Positions 1-7,953 of a stretch of 64,000 nt of DNA are shown piece by piece. How positions within the stretch are numbered: the first letter of the stretch is position 1; each line of letters begins with the position of its first letter. Position numbers and translations under genes: made by a program. Source of the DNA: Gemmataceae bacterium (GTDB taxonomy: Bacteria > Planctomycetota > Planctomycetia > Gemmatales > Gemmataceae). The notes below the pieces were generated by a model that had not been told where the DNA came from, did not search any database, and saw only the letters and a list, made by a program, of their open reading frames with translations. The DNA lies in assembly GCA_019636445.1 (NCBI GenBank), contig JAHBXO010000001.1:186001-250000 (forward strand), given 5' to 3'.

Positions 1-371
1 TTCATCGCGGGGGCGAGCACGACCGGTTTGGCGGGATCCCAGGCGCGCCAGACGCAGGTGAGCGCGTTGTCGCACAGGCCGAGGGCGAGCTTCGCCAGAG
101 TGTTCGCGTCCAGCGGGGCGATGAGGAAGAGGTCCGCCCACTTCCGCAACTCGATGTGCTTCACGGCGTCGCCGCGTTCGTAGCGCTCGCCGGGCCATTC
201 GTCGGCGTCGCGCACGAGTTCGCAGCCGAGCGCCGCCGGGTTGAAGAAGTACGTCGCGGCGTCGGTGGCGACCGCCTTCACGGCGTGGCCCTTCGCGAGG
301 AGCGCGGCCGTCAGCTCCGGCGCCTTCACCGCCGCCACCGATCCCGTCAGCCCCAGCAGGACGTTACTCAT
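1..371 (-). CDS. coaC: Phosphopantothenoylcysteine decarboxylase (CoaC), 3' part outside window
   Basis: Flavoprotein of the HFCD family that decarboxylates 4'-phosphopantothenoyl-cysteine in coenzyme A synthesis in the cytosol. The reading frame begins MSNVLLGLTGSVAA, the usual nucleotide-fold start of this family. It continues through HIELRKWAD (probable active-site His) and TLAKLALGLCDNALT, and leaves the window just after APAM, the start of the family PxMNxxMW motif. The ATG at 369-371 lies inside the end of the upstream coaB, so the two genes overlap by 8 bp and are probably translationally coupled. In many bacteria the two activities are fused as CoaBC; here the genes are separate and the ligase gene comes first. 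Only about 123 codons are visible. Confidence 0.9.
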   Translation of the reverse strand, partial: MSNVLLGLTGSVAAVKAPELTAALLAKGHAVKAVATDAATYFFNPAALGCELVRDADEWPGERYERGDAVKHIELRKWADLFLIAPLDANTLAKLALGLCDNALTCVWRAWDPAKPVVLAPAM

Positions 372-1122
372 GGTCGTGCCAGCTCCCCTGCCCCGTGCGG
401 CGCATGTGTTCGATGACGAGCATGAGGCGGTCCGATACCTCGCGCCGCGGTACGCGTTCGTATCGTCCGTCCACCGGGCCAATCAGCGACCAGTGCGCCA
501 GCGAGTCCATGGTGCTGGCGACGACGAGATCGGCACCGGACTGCTTGCGCGTGAATTCGGCCGCGCCGCGCAGTTCGCCATCGCTCTTGCCCAGTTCGAT
601 CGTGAACCGGACGACGAGGCCGCGATAGCCCCAGTCGCGCAGGCGTTCGATGAGTCGCGGCGCGCGCACCAGCCGTACCCACAGTTCCGGTTCGGCGGAG
701 TTGATCCGGTCGACGGGTTGCTCGACCATCTTCGGCTTGCCGCGGGCGTCCCATTCCTTCGTGCGCGCGTTGAAGTAGGTCCCGAGTTCCGGCGCGAAGC
801 TGCCCGCGACGAGGTAGTCGGTGGACCCGGCGGCGTGGATGACGACGTCGAACGCCTTCGAGCGCACTTGTTGCTGCACGAGCGCCGCGAGGTCGTCGAC
901 GTTGGAGTAGAGGATGGGTTGCAGGCGGCGTTCGGAGAGGCCGGCGTCGGCGGGGATTTCGGGCAGGCGTTCGGGATTCGAGGTCAGGAACGTGACGGAA
1001 TGCCCGCGGGTCCAGGCGATCTGCGCGATCTGCGCGCCGGTGCGGCCGGTGAAGATCGTGCCAACGCGCCGCACCTTGTCGATGGGCGAACTCGGACTGC
1101 CGGCGGTGATGAGGAAGTTCAT
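364..1122 (-). CDS. coaB: Phosphopantothenate-cysteine ligase (CoaB), stand-alone
   Basis: Predicted to join cysteine to 4'-phosphopantothenate, the step before the decarboxylase encoded by the overlapping downstream gene. The 252-residue product starts MNFLITAGSPSSPIDKVR, matching the CoaB N-terminus (ITAGGT.EPIDPVR in the family). It continues with FTGRTGAQIA, HAAGSTDYLV and a C-terminal Rossmann-like region. The length fits the ligase half of a fused CoaBC. Its stop codon overlaps the coaC start, supporting a bicistronic unit. A long palindrome lies immediately upstream at 1138-1210, between this gene and the next minus-strand gene. The family call rests on motifs and on the coaC neighbour. 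Confidence 0.85.
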   Translation of the reverse strand: MNFLITAGSPSSPIDKVRRVGTIFTGRTGAQIAQIAWTRGHSVTFLTSNPERLPEIPADAGLSERRLQPILYSNVDDLAALVQQQVRSKAFDVVIHAAGSTDYLVAGSFAPELGTYFNARTKEWDARGKPKMVEQPVDRINSAEPELWVRLVRAPRLIERLRDWGYRGLVVRFTIELGKSDGELRGAAEFTRKQSGADLVVASTMDSLAHWSLIGPVDGRYERVPRREVSDRLMLVIEHMRRTGQGSWHDHE

Positions 1123-1137
1123 CGAGTTACGCGATTG

Positions 1138-1210
1138 TTCACCGCGGAGGACGCAGAGATCGCGGAGAAGAATTTCTTATCTCCGCGATCTCTGCGTCCT
1201 CCGCGGTGAA
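1138..1210. repeat. Perfect 30-bp inverted repeat, intergenic
   Basis: Arms at 1138-1167 and 1181-1210 are exact reverse complements around a 13-nt AT-rich loop. The arm begins TTCACCGCGGAGGACGCAGA and is rich in GCGGAG/CGCAGAG units. It would form a very stable hairpin in either transcript and could end or separate transcription between the lipoprotein gene and coaB. Similar sequences are, to my recollection, dispersed in planctomycete and other genomes, so this is probably one copy of a REP-like family. No run of T follows it. Confidence 0.85.
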
Positions 1211-1255
1211 AATTGTCTTTTGATCTCTCGATGGATTGTACACCGCGATCGACAA

Positions 1256-2167
1256 TCAGCGCGATTGTTGTCCGTGCCCGACGGTCGGGAAGTCGGTCTT
1301 CGTGAGGTGATCAGCGAGCGCCTGGTTCGGGTCGATCATTGTTTCGCGGAGCTTCGGCAACAGCGGACCCGGCGTGGCCGTCGAACGGAGCTGCTGGACA
1401 TAATCGAGCAGCGCGGCCCGCGCCGGGGCGTCGCCCCGCAGCATCAGATGCACCCACGCCCAGGCTTCCCGGTACTCCGGCTTTTCCATCTGGCTGACCT
1501 GCCCGAACTTCTCCAGCCGTGCGAGGTCCGGCTGGAACGGCCCGCGCCGCAGCACTTCGAGGTGGGCCACATTCACGCCGTGATGCTGCGGCGGCAGTTC
1601 GAAGTACCCGGCCAGTCCTTCGTCCAGCCAGAGCGGCACGCCTTTGAGCACGCCGTGCAGGGTCGCGTGCGTCAGTTCGTGGCGCAGGTCGGTCCGCAGG
1701 TTCTCGCTCATCCAGGTGAATACGAGCAGGTCGTCGCCGCCCCCGGTCCGCGGCTCGGCCACGAAGTACGCGCGCCGGTTCGGGAACTTCGGATAGCGCG
1801 CCTTCAGGAAGGCGTCGTACTTCTCCTGCGTCTCGAACAGGAAGACCTGCACCAACGTGTCGCCGGGTGGAAGTTGCAGTTCGGTCTGGATCTGTTCCGG
1901 GAGTTCGCCGAGTTCCTGGAAGAGCGGGTCGTGCTGGTCGAGCGGCACGTCGGCGTAGAAGACGGACTGACCGACGCGAAGCCAGTGCTTGGCGGGGCGT
2001 TTGGCGGCGGCGGCGGATTTCTCGGTGGTGTCCGGGGCGACGGGTTGCAGGCCGGTCTGGCGGACCGACTCGCACCCGGCGAGCGCGACACCGAAGGTGA
2101 CGGCGACCAGGATGAGGACCGCCGCGGTCCGCCGTCGGGCGACGGGCTGTTCGGGCATAGGCGTCAT
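1256..2167 (-). CDS. Lipoprotein, predicted gluzincin zinc metallopeptidase (DUF1570-like)
   Basis: A 303-residue envelope lipoprotein. A basic N-terminus and hydrophobic stretch end in the lipobox ALAGC with Cys at residue 32. The zinc motif is H163-ELT-H167 in RHELTHATLH, followed by WLDEGLAGYFE, whose E183 is the likely third zinc ligand. This arrangement (HExxH plus a downstream E in an ExxAxYxE-like helix) is typical of DUF1570-type planctomycete proteases. An N-terminal segment from residue 60 to 140 resembles the domain preceding the active site in such proteins. The substrate is unknown. M4 is an alternative start. The tandem kinase gene lies upstream on the same strand after a 72-bp gap. 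Confidence 0.75.
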   Translation of the reverse strand: MTPMPEQPVARRRTAAVLILVAVTFGVALAGCESVRQTGLQPVAPDTTEKSAAAAKRPAKHWLRVGQSVFYADVPLDQHDPLFQELGELPEQIQTELQLPPGDTLVQVFLFETQEKYDAFLKARYPKFPNRRAYFVAEPRTGGGDDLLVFTWMSENLRTDLRHELTHATLHGVLKGVPLWLDEGLAGYFELPPQHHGVNVAHLEVLRRGPFQPDLARLEKFGQVSQMEKPEYREAWAWVHLMLRGDAPARAALLDYVQQLRSTATPGPLLPKLRETMIDPNQALADHLTKTDFPTVGHGQQSR

Positions 2168-2239
2168 GCCGGCCGTCTCCGCGGTGCAGGTCCGTCACAG
2201 TGTATCGGTTGTACCGGTTGGCAAAATTCACCCCGGTTC

Positions 2240-3919
2240 TCATCCGAGGACACGACCCGTCTTGCGGTTCTTCTCCACCTTCGCGGCGGTCGCGCGCGCG
2301 ACGCCGTTCCACCAGTCTTTCCAATTCGCCCGTCCGCGCAGGCCCCACGACAGATACGCGCGCAGGAACCGCAGGCGATCCGTCCGCGAGACGTTTGGCG
2401 AATGCAGGAAGCTGGCGTTGAGCCGGGCGAGGTTCTTCTCGCGCACCGCGCGCGGGACCGGTTTCCCCGGCTCGACGCCGACGAGGTCGATCAGCACCGG
2501 GCGGTCGCCGCTCATCAGGATGTTCGCGGCCTTCAGGTCGCGGTGCGCCACCTGCTTCTCGTGCAGGTCGCGGATGAGGCGGCCGATCGTATCGAACCAT
2601 TCGCGCTTCGGCCCGGCGGCGATGGCGGTGTCGAGTTCCCGTGCGTGCGGCACGCGCTCGGTAAGGAGGTAGCCCTCGGCCGGCGCGCCGTAGCGCCGCC
2701 GGTGCAGCACCAGCAGCGGGCGCGCCGTCGGCAGGCCGCGATCCAGCAGGTTGTGGCCGTAGTCCCACGAGCGCAGGGCCGACGAGGTGCGGAATCGATT
2801 CTTGAAGCGGACGATCGGCGATTTGATGCGGAAGCGCTTGTAGATGGCGATGGTGCTTCCCGTCGGCGTCGGCACGGGGAGTTCGATCACCGTCGAGCTG
2901 CGCGAATCCTTGAGAACCTTGCACGCCGGATCGGCGAACGGCGCGTCCGGGTCGGTGAGCAGTCGCTGTACGAATTCGTCCGGGAGTTCGCGAACGACGT
3001 GGCCGAAGACGCCCTCGGACTTCAGGCGTCGATACTGGCGGTTCGACTTGCGGTAGCGGTCCATGCGCCGGCGCCAGAATCGGGCATTCGACGCGAAGGT
3101 GCGGAGTTCGGTCTCCTTCGCCCAGGTGTCGCCCTGGCCCACGTCCAGCGAAGGCCGCCCGGCGACGTATGCGCGCCAGAACGCGAGGCGCTCCGTGCGC
3201 GTGGCGCGGAGCTGGAAGTAGCGGTTGAAGAGGACGAGGTTGTCGTGGCTCTCGGCCCATGCGAGCGGCGCGCCGAGGCGCAGCGCGTGCAGGTCGATAA
3301 GCGTGAACGTCGGCCGGCCGCGCTCGAAGTTCACGAGCAGGTTGCCGGGGTGCGGGTCGGGGTGGGCGACGCCGGCCTCGTGCATGCGCGCCAGCGTGGC
3401 ACCCAGCTCGCGGGCGAAGCGAAGGTGGACGGAACCTTTCGGAGCGACGGTGTCCGGCTTCGCCGCCAATCCGTCGTCGAACGTCCAGCCGGATTCGGAA
3501 GCGAGGAATTCCTGAAGGGGGACGCCGTCGACCGCGCGGGAGATCACGACACTGGTACCGGGTCCGAAGCGACCGGCGCGCGCCCAAGCGATCGGCTCGG
3601 CGACGGCGAGGCCCCGGGCGCGCAGGGCGCACGCATGGTCGAATTCCAGTTTCGCCTTCGGCCCGCGGAAGATTTCCCGCCACCAGGCGCGCGGGCCGTT
3701 GACGCGGCAGGTCTTCACCACGACGGCACCGCCGACGAGTTCGACGCGCTCGATGTCGCGCTGGAGGCCGGCCTTGAGCGGGCGCGCCCGGCCTTCGGCG
3801 CGCCAGCGCGAGGGGTCCGGCTCGCCGCAGAGCGCGGCCGCGGCCGGCAGCACGTGCCACCGCCACCCGTCGCGCGTCGCGCTCGGACCGGTGGTCAGTC
3901 GTGACATTCCCTGCAACAT
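2240..3919 (-). CDS. Tandem lipopolysaccharide-kinase-like (WaaP/Kdo kinase) protein
   Basis: 559 residues containing two kinase domains of the WaaP/RIO-like type. Domain 1 (about 55-260) has a VVVK lysine (K69), an HPDPHPGN catalytic loop (186-193) and LIDLH in place of DFG. Domain 2 (about 345-540) has IAIYK (K361), a classical HRDLKAAN loop (458-465) and LIDLVG. WaaP enzymes phosphorylate heptose in the LPS inner core; here the target is unknown. A glycosyltransferase gene directly upstream on the same strand supports a role in surface-glycan modification. M5 is a possible shorter start. The two halves differ enough that one may be regulatory. The family call is secure, the substrate is inference. 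Confidence 0.75.
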   Translation of the reverse strand: MLQGMSRLTTGPSATRDGWRWHVLPAAAALCGEPDPSRWRAEGRARPLKAGLQRDIERVELVGGAVVVKTCRVNGPRAWWREIFRGPKAKLEFDHACALRARGLAVAEPIAWARAGRFGPGTSVVISRAVDGVPLQEFLASESGWTFDDGLAAKPDTVAPKGSVHLRFARELGATLARMHEAGVAHPDPHPGNLLVNFERGRPTFTLIDLHALRLGAPLAWAESHDNLVLFNRYFQLRATRTERLAFWRAYVAGRPSLDVGQGDTWAKETELRTFASNARFWRRRMDRYRKSNRQYRRLKSEGVFGHVVRELPDEFVQRLLTDPDAPFADPACKVLKDSRSSTVIELPVPTPTGSTIAIYKRFRIKSPIVRFKNRFRTSSALRSWDYGHNLLDRGLPTARPLLVLHRRRYGAPAEGYLLTERVPHARELDTAIAAGPKREWFDTIGRLIRDLHEKQVAHRDLKAANILMSGDRPVLIDLVGVEPGKPVPRAVREKNLARLNASFLHSPNVSRTDRLRFLRAYLSWGLRGRANWKDWWNGVARATAAKVEKNRKTGRVLG

Positions 3920-3938
3920 GCGACCGATCTCTTCGAGT

Positions 3939-4949
3939 TCACGCAGCCCGTTTCCGCGGTTCCAGCAGCCGCGCCAGTGCGTCCAGCCAACGCTTTGCGC
4001 CGGCGGCCACCGAGTACTGCTCCTCCAGTTGCGCCCGCGCCGCGGTGCCCATCCGATTCCGCAGCGCCGGGTCCGCCAGCCGCCGCACGCCCTCGATCCA
4101 GTCGTCCGGCGTGTGGGCGAGGATACCCGTCCGCCCCGGTTCCACGAAACTCGGGTGCACGCCCACCGGGTTCGCGATCACCGGCAGCCCGGCCGCCTGG
4201 TATTGCAGCACCTTCAGGCCGCACTTGCCCCGGCTCCAGTCGTCGTCCGGGATCCACGTGATGCCGATGTCCGCCGATGCGAGGTCGCGCGCCTCGTGCG
4301 CCGCGCACCACGGCAGCGGCTCGACGGTCAGATGCTCGAACCCGACAAAGCGATCGCAGATCAGCTTCAAGCGCGTGCCCGGCACCGCTTGCCCGACGGC
4401 GTCGAGGATCGGCCGGATGCGCTCGAGGCCCTGCAGAGTGCTGGACGAACCGATCCAGACGAGGTGCAGGCGTTCAGATCGCGCGTGGTCGGCCAGGGAA
4501 TAGCGGGCGGGGTCGATGCAGGTGGGAATGACGTCGACGGCGGCATGCGGGGCGAGACGCTTCGCCTCCGCCGCGAGGAAGTCGTTCCCGGCGAGGACGA
4601 GATCGGCGGCACGCACGCTGCGGGCGAAGCGCCGGTACCGTCGCCGGCTGGTCGTGCCCTTCCACGAGTACGAATCGCGGAGCCAGACGGCGTCGTCGTA
4701 GTCGAAGATGAGCGTCTTCGCGCAGCGGCGGAGCAGGCCGAGTTGCAGTCCGGGGAGCAGCTTGCGCTGGAGGATCACGGCGTCGGCGGCGCGGAGCGTG
4801 CGGAACAGCGATGCCCGTGCGATCAACCCTTCCGGCAGCGGGCGCAGTTCCAACGTGTGCCCCGCCGCCACCAGATACGGCTCAAACGCCGCCAACCGGT
4901 ACCGGCTGCAGACGTGATCGACCGAATCCACCAGCGCGACCAATTTCAC
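3939..4949 (-). CDS. Glycosyltransferase, GT4/GT1 type
   Basis: 336 residues with a GT-B architecture. The N-terminal Rossmann half begins MKLVALVDSVDHVCSRYR and contains FDYDDAVWL and AGNDFLAAEA. The C-terminal half has LVWIGSSSTLQGL and the family signature GLKVLQYQAAGLPVIANPVG, where the nucleotide-sugar site lies, then GRTGILA. The length is slightly short for GT4. It should transfer a sugar from an activated donor onto a glycan or lipid at the cytoplasmic face; donor and acceptor cannot be read from sequence. It precedes the tandem WaaP-like kinase with a 19-bp gap, so the two are probably one transcription unit acting on the same surface polymer. Confidence 0.8.
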   Translation of the reverse strand: MKLVALVDSVDHVCSRYRLAAFEPYLVAAGHTLELRPLPEGLIARASLFRTLRAADAVILQRKLLPGLQLGLLRRCAKTLIFDYDDAVWLRDSYSWKGTTSRRRYRRFARSVRAADLVLAGNDFLAAEAKRLAPHAAVDVIPTCIDPARYSLADHARSERLHLVWIGSSSTLQGLERIRPILDAVGQAVPGTRLKLICDRFVGFEHLTVEPLPWCAAHEARDLASADIGITWIPDDDWSRGKCGLKVLQYQAAGLPVIANPVGVHPSFVEPGRTGILAHTPDDWIEGVRRLADPALRNRMGTAARAQLEEQYSVAAGAKRWLDALARLLEPRKRAA

Positions 4950-4971
4950 GCGGCCCTCCTGGCCTACAGGC

Positions 4972-5466
4972 TCAACCTCTCCGCTTCTTCGACAACGCCC
5001 GGTCGATGTCCCGCTTCGCTTCCGCGTCCTTCAGGGCGTGGCGCTTGTCGTGCGTCTGCTTCCCCTTCGCCACGGCAATCTCCACCTTCGCCTTCCCGTC
5101 CTTGAAGTACAACCGCAGCGGGATCAACGTGAACCCCTTCTGCGACGCCTTCCCGGCGAACTTCTCGATCTCGCGGCGATGCAGCAGCAGCTTTCGCTCG
5201 CGCTTCGGCTTGTGGTTCAGGCGGTTGCCGGCCCAGTATTCGGGAATCTCGCAGCCGACGAGGAACAACTCGCCGTCTTCGAGCTTCGCGTACGAATCGT
5301 CGAGCGTGGCGTGGCCGTCGCGCAGGGATTTCACCTCCGTGCCGACGAGCGCGATCCCGCATTCGAGCGCTTCGACGATCTCGTAGTCGTGCGTCGCCCG
5401 CCGGTTCCGGCAGACGTTTACGAGGCCGTCCTTGTCGGGGGTCTTGCCCTTCGCCGCCTTCGCCAT
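4972..5466 (-). CDS. smpB: SsrA-binding protein SmpB
   Basis: 164-residue RNA-binding partner of tmRNA in trans-translation, which rescues stalled ribosomes. The chosen start at 5464-5466 gives MAKAAKGKTPDKDGL. Upstream in-frame codons lack family similarity. Diagnostic stretches are NRRATHDYEI, GIALVGTEVKSLRDG, LDDSYAKLEDGELFL, HKPKRERKLLLHRREI, and the lysine-rich tail GKQTHDKRHALKDAEAKRD that contacts the ribosome. The length is normal. No tmRNA gene was recognised in the window. The gene lies 22 bp upstream of the glycosyltransferase gene and is divergent from the LigD-type gene. Confidence 0.95.
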   Translation of the reverse strand: MAKAAKGKTPDKDGLVNVCRNRRATHDYEIVEALECGIALVGTEVKSLRDGHATLDDSYAKLEDGELFLVGCEIPEYWAGNRLNHKPKRERKLLLHRREIEKFAGKASQKGFTLIPLRLYFKDGKAKVEIAVAKGKQTHDKRHALKDAEAKRDIDRALSKKRRG

Positions 5467-5524
5467 GCTCAACTCCGCGAAAGAGAGTACCATACGACAT
5501 CGACGGCCGCGAAGGCCAACCTGA

Positions 5525-5857
5525 ATGGGTAACGGGACGATGCCGCGGTTCGTCATTCTCACGCACGACTGGCCGACACCGCACTGGGACCTGCTCCTGG
5601 AGGACGGCGACGCGCTGCTGAGCTGGCGGCTTCTTGCCGAGCCGAAAGTGGGCGCGACGATCCCCGCCGAGCGGAACGCCAATCATCGCAAGTTGTATCT
5701 GGATTACGAAGGCCCCGTCTCCGGCAATCGCGGAATCGTGACGCGCTGGGACGCCGGCACGTTTGAATGGATCGAGCGGGGGATCGCGGCGCGATTGAAC
5801 GGATCGCGGATCACGGGAACGATTCGATTCACCAACGGAGAATGCACTTTCGTTTAG
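5525..5857 (+). CDS. Stand-alone LigD-type 3'-phosphoesterase domain protein
   Basis: 110 residues, or 105 if the second ATG at 5540 (MPRFVIL) is used, which better matches the family. The sequence FVILTHDWP...PHWDLLLEDG...SWRLL corresponds to the metal and phosphate-binding core of the LigD phosphoesterase domain (DNA polymerase ligase N-terminal domain), with conserved His and HxDLxLE. NHRKLYLDYEGPVS and the FEWIERG region complete the beta-barrel. In bacterial NHEJ this domain trims 3' ends. Here no Ku, polymerase or ligase domain is adjacent, so the role could be separate 3'-end healing. Its stop codon lies inside a palindrome shared with the convergent gene. Confidence 0.7.
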   Translation: MGNGTMPRFVILTHDWPTPHWDLLLEDGDALLSWRLLAEPKVGATIPAERNANHRKLYLDYEGPVSGNRGIVTRWDAGTFEWIERGIAARLNGSRITGTIRFTNGECTFV

Positions 5858-5934
5858 CGGCGAGGCGGAGTCCGCGGAGCCGAGCGCGGTGGGCGAACGC
5901 GCTCGGCTCCGAAGACTCCGCCTCGCCGCTAAAC
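5852..5934. repeat. Long inverted repeat joining two convergent gene ends
   Basis: Outer arms 5852-5872 and 5914-5934 are reverse complements (GTTTAGCGGCGAGGCGGAGT and onward). Inner arms CGGAGCCGAGCGCG and CGCGCTCGGCTCCG extend the stem. The TAG of the plus gene falls in the left arm, and the minus gene ends just beyond the right arm with the mirror-image TTTAG. It may act as a bidirectional terminator. The sequence type is consistent with a dispersed repeat family. Confidence 0.8.
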
Positions 5935-7328
5935 TATTTCGCCAACCGTCGGAACTCCGGCGACCACAAGCGCGCCCCGACATCCTCGCCCGGCTTCGGA
6001 TTCGTGTACGTCAGCTTGCCACCATCGTCCGCGCGATCCTCGCCGACGGCGTACACCACGATCCCGTCCGGCAGCACCTTGTACTTCAGCGGCGCATCGA
6101 CGTACGGATCGCGCGGCACCTCCGCGAGGATCGACTTCGGAATCTCCGCGAGTTCCTTCGGCCAGCGCCCGTTCGCCTGCCGGAAGCGCTCGCACGCGAT
6201 GCCGACCGCGAGGCAGCGCAGACGGGCAATTGTGCGAAGAACGGCCTGCACGATCTTCTCGATGGCGGGCAGAAGCATCCGCACAACGGGGCCTTCGATC
6301 GCGTCGAAGACTTCGACCTTGAGTCGTCCGGTCCATTCGTGCGACGGACCACGCGCGATCTCCAAACTTCGCGTCAGCAAGATCAACGCCTCCCGATGCT
6401 CGACCAGTAATCGTGCCCGGAACGCGAACTTGCTGAGCAGAATCAACGGATTCGCGGCCATTCCGAGCTGCTGAATCGCAGTCGGATCGGTCGGGAGATA
6501 CTCGAAAATCGCGTCCATGACGCCCCGTTCGCCGCGCATGCCATCGACCAGCGACGGGGCGTGGCCTTCCCGTAGCAACTCCGCCTGTATTTCCGCCAGC
6601 CCGATGTTCGGTTCGGTATAGCCCAGCACGCGTTCGGTCGCCTGCGTGGCTACGGCGGCCAAAGCCACGCGCACGAGCAGGGAAATCATCGTCGGTTCGT
6701 CGTTGATGCCGTGCACAAGGTTCAGGCCCGCGCGACAGCTCGCCACTGCGCCGGCGCCGTCCTTGTCCGCCGCCAACACCACCGCGTTCAGGCTCAGGAG
6801 CGCCGCGAGATGACGAAGGCTTTGCGTATGATTCAAGTTCATGCTGATCGGATTCGCCACCGGCGGCGGAATCACACCGCCATCCGTCAGCGTGCCCAGT
6901 TTCAGCGCCCGCTCGATCACGTCCTTGCACAGCGTCCGCGTCCGACGGGCGTCCGCGAGCTTCTCGTTCTCCGGCAAACGGTTGAACTCCGGTGTCGGCA
7001 GCCACGGATCCGGGTCGTCCGCCCGGCGGAGGAATTCGTCGAACTCCTTCGGCATGTCGTCCTTGATCTTCACGGCCAGCACCGTGATGTTCGCGTCGTC
7101 TTTCGGGAACCGCTTCGACCGCGCGTCCTGAATCTCGTTCAATCGCCAGCCGGGATCGGTCGCGTCCAGGTGCGCCCGCGCTTCCTCCAGCCGTTCGCGG
7201 GCGTTCGATTGCCGCCACCAGCCCTGAACGAAATAGACGACGAACGAAAGCACGACCACGGCCGTCGTGCGCAGCAGCCACTTCTTCCACGGCTTCATCG
7301 GCGGGCGTTCGGTCTCGTATTCATTCAC
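5934..7328 (-). CDS. Membrane-anchored hypothetical protein
   Basis: 464 residues of unknown function. A GTG start at 7326-7328 is chosen because GGAG lies 8 nt upstream and the codon overlaps the TGA of the upstream Uma2 gene (GTGA), giving translational coupling. The ATG at 7298 (MKPWKKWLL) is the alternative. A single N-terminal membrane helix (LLRTTAVVVLSFVVYFVQGWW) is followed by a large, mostly helical domain with no motif I recognise. The C-terminus has FRQANGRWPKELAEIPKS and a DPYVDAPLKY stretch that recur in secreted planctomycete hypotheticals. The bulk is predicted to lie outside the cytoplasm. The stop sits at the edge of the palindrome at 5852-5934. Confidence 0.7.
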   Translation of the reverse strand: MNEYETERPPMKPWKKWLLRTTAVVVLSFVVYFVQGWWRQSNARERLEEARAHLDATDPGWRLNEIQDARSKRFPKDDANITVLAVKIKDDMPKEFDEFLRRADDPDPWLPTPEFNRLPENEKLADARRTRTLCKDVIERALKLGTLTDGGVIPPPVANPISMNLNHTQSLRHLAALLSLNAVVLAADKDGAGAVASCRAGLNLVHGINDEPTMISLLVRVALAAVATQATERVLGYTEPNIGLAEIQAELLREGHAPSLVDGMRGERGVMDAIFEYLPTDPTAIQQLGMAANPLILLSKFAFRARLLVEHREALILLTRSLEIARGPSHEWTGRLKVEVFDAIEGPVVRMLLPAIEKIVQAVLRTIARLRCLAVGIACERFRQANGRWPKELAEIPKSILAEVPRDPYVDAPLKYKVLPDGIVVYAVGEDRADDGGKLTYTNPKPGEDVGARLWSPEFRRLAK

Positions 7329-7927
7329 GGCAGCAGCTCCGCGACGGCGATGACCGCGTCCGGCTTCGCGAGCGGGGCGATGGTGTCGCCGGCCTTGAAT
7401 GCGAGCTGCGTGCGATAGGCCGCACCTTCGGGAACGGGCGCCGGATCGCGATAGACGAGCAGCCGGCGCTGTTCGAGATCGAGGATCCAATAGTCGGGGA
7501 TGCCGGCCTTGGCGTAAAGCTCGGCCTTCGTTGTCATGTCGAAGTAGAGCGAACTATCGGCAACCTCCACGACGAGCGCGGCTGTCGCGGGATGCGTTGC
7601 GAGAAAATCCCGACTTCCTCCTCGGAAAATGGATAGATCGGGGATCGGGTCGGTCGCCTGACCCAAAACCAATGGCGTTTGAACTCGGACTCTCCAACCT
7701 TGGAACACGACCCGCAGGGCTTCGTTGACGAGATCGACACCCGTGGCGTGCAAGGGATTCATTGGTCCAAGCTCCACGACCTCGCCGCGAATCAGGATCA
7801 TTCGTTTTCCATCGCCCCAGAATTTCATTTCACAGGCACGATGGAAATCGGGTACGGTCCACGGCACCGTGCGCGGTCCCGGCGCGTTCGGTTTCGGGAT
7901 GGGCGGTATGAGCGTCGCGGTCGTCAT
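7325..7927 (-). CDS. Uma2-family (PD-(D/E)XK-fold) protein
   Basis: 200 residues starting MTTATLIPPIP at 7927. Longer in-frame translation upstream lacks family similarity. Characteristic Uma2/DUF820 elements are MILIRGEVVELGPMNPLHA, PDLSIFRGG, LVVEVADSSL and KAELYAKAGIPDYWILDLEQRRL, which carry the D, E and K of a restriction-endonuclease-like core. Uma2 genes are greatly expanded in planctomycetes and cyanobacteria. Their function is unsettled, and nuclease activity is inferred from fold only. The stop overlaps the start of the membrane-anchored hypothetical gene. Confidence 0.85.
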   Translation of the reverse strand: MTTATLIPPIPKPNAPGPRTVPWTVPDFHRACEMKFWGDGKRMILIRGEVVELGPMNPLHATGVDLVNEALRVVFQGWRVRVQTPLVLGQATDPIPDLSIFRGGSRDFLATHPATAALVVEVADSSLYFDMTTKAELYAKAGIPDYWILDLEQRRLLVYRDPAPVPEGAAYRTQLAFKAGDTIAPLAKPDAVIAVAELLP

Positions 7928-7953
7928 GGGTGGTCCTCCGTTGCCACGATACT

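Noticed and set aside
4972..5466. tmRNA (ssrA) gene beside smpB
   Set aside because: Neighbouring intergenic gaps are too short and contain no tRNA-like or tag-coding structure.
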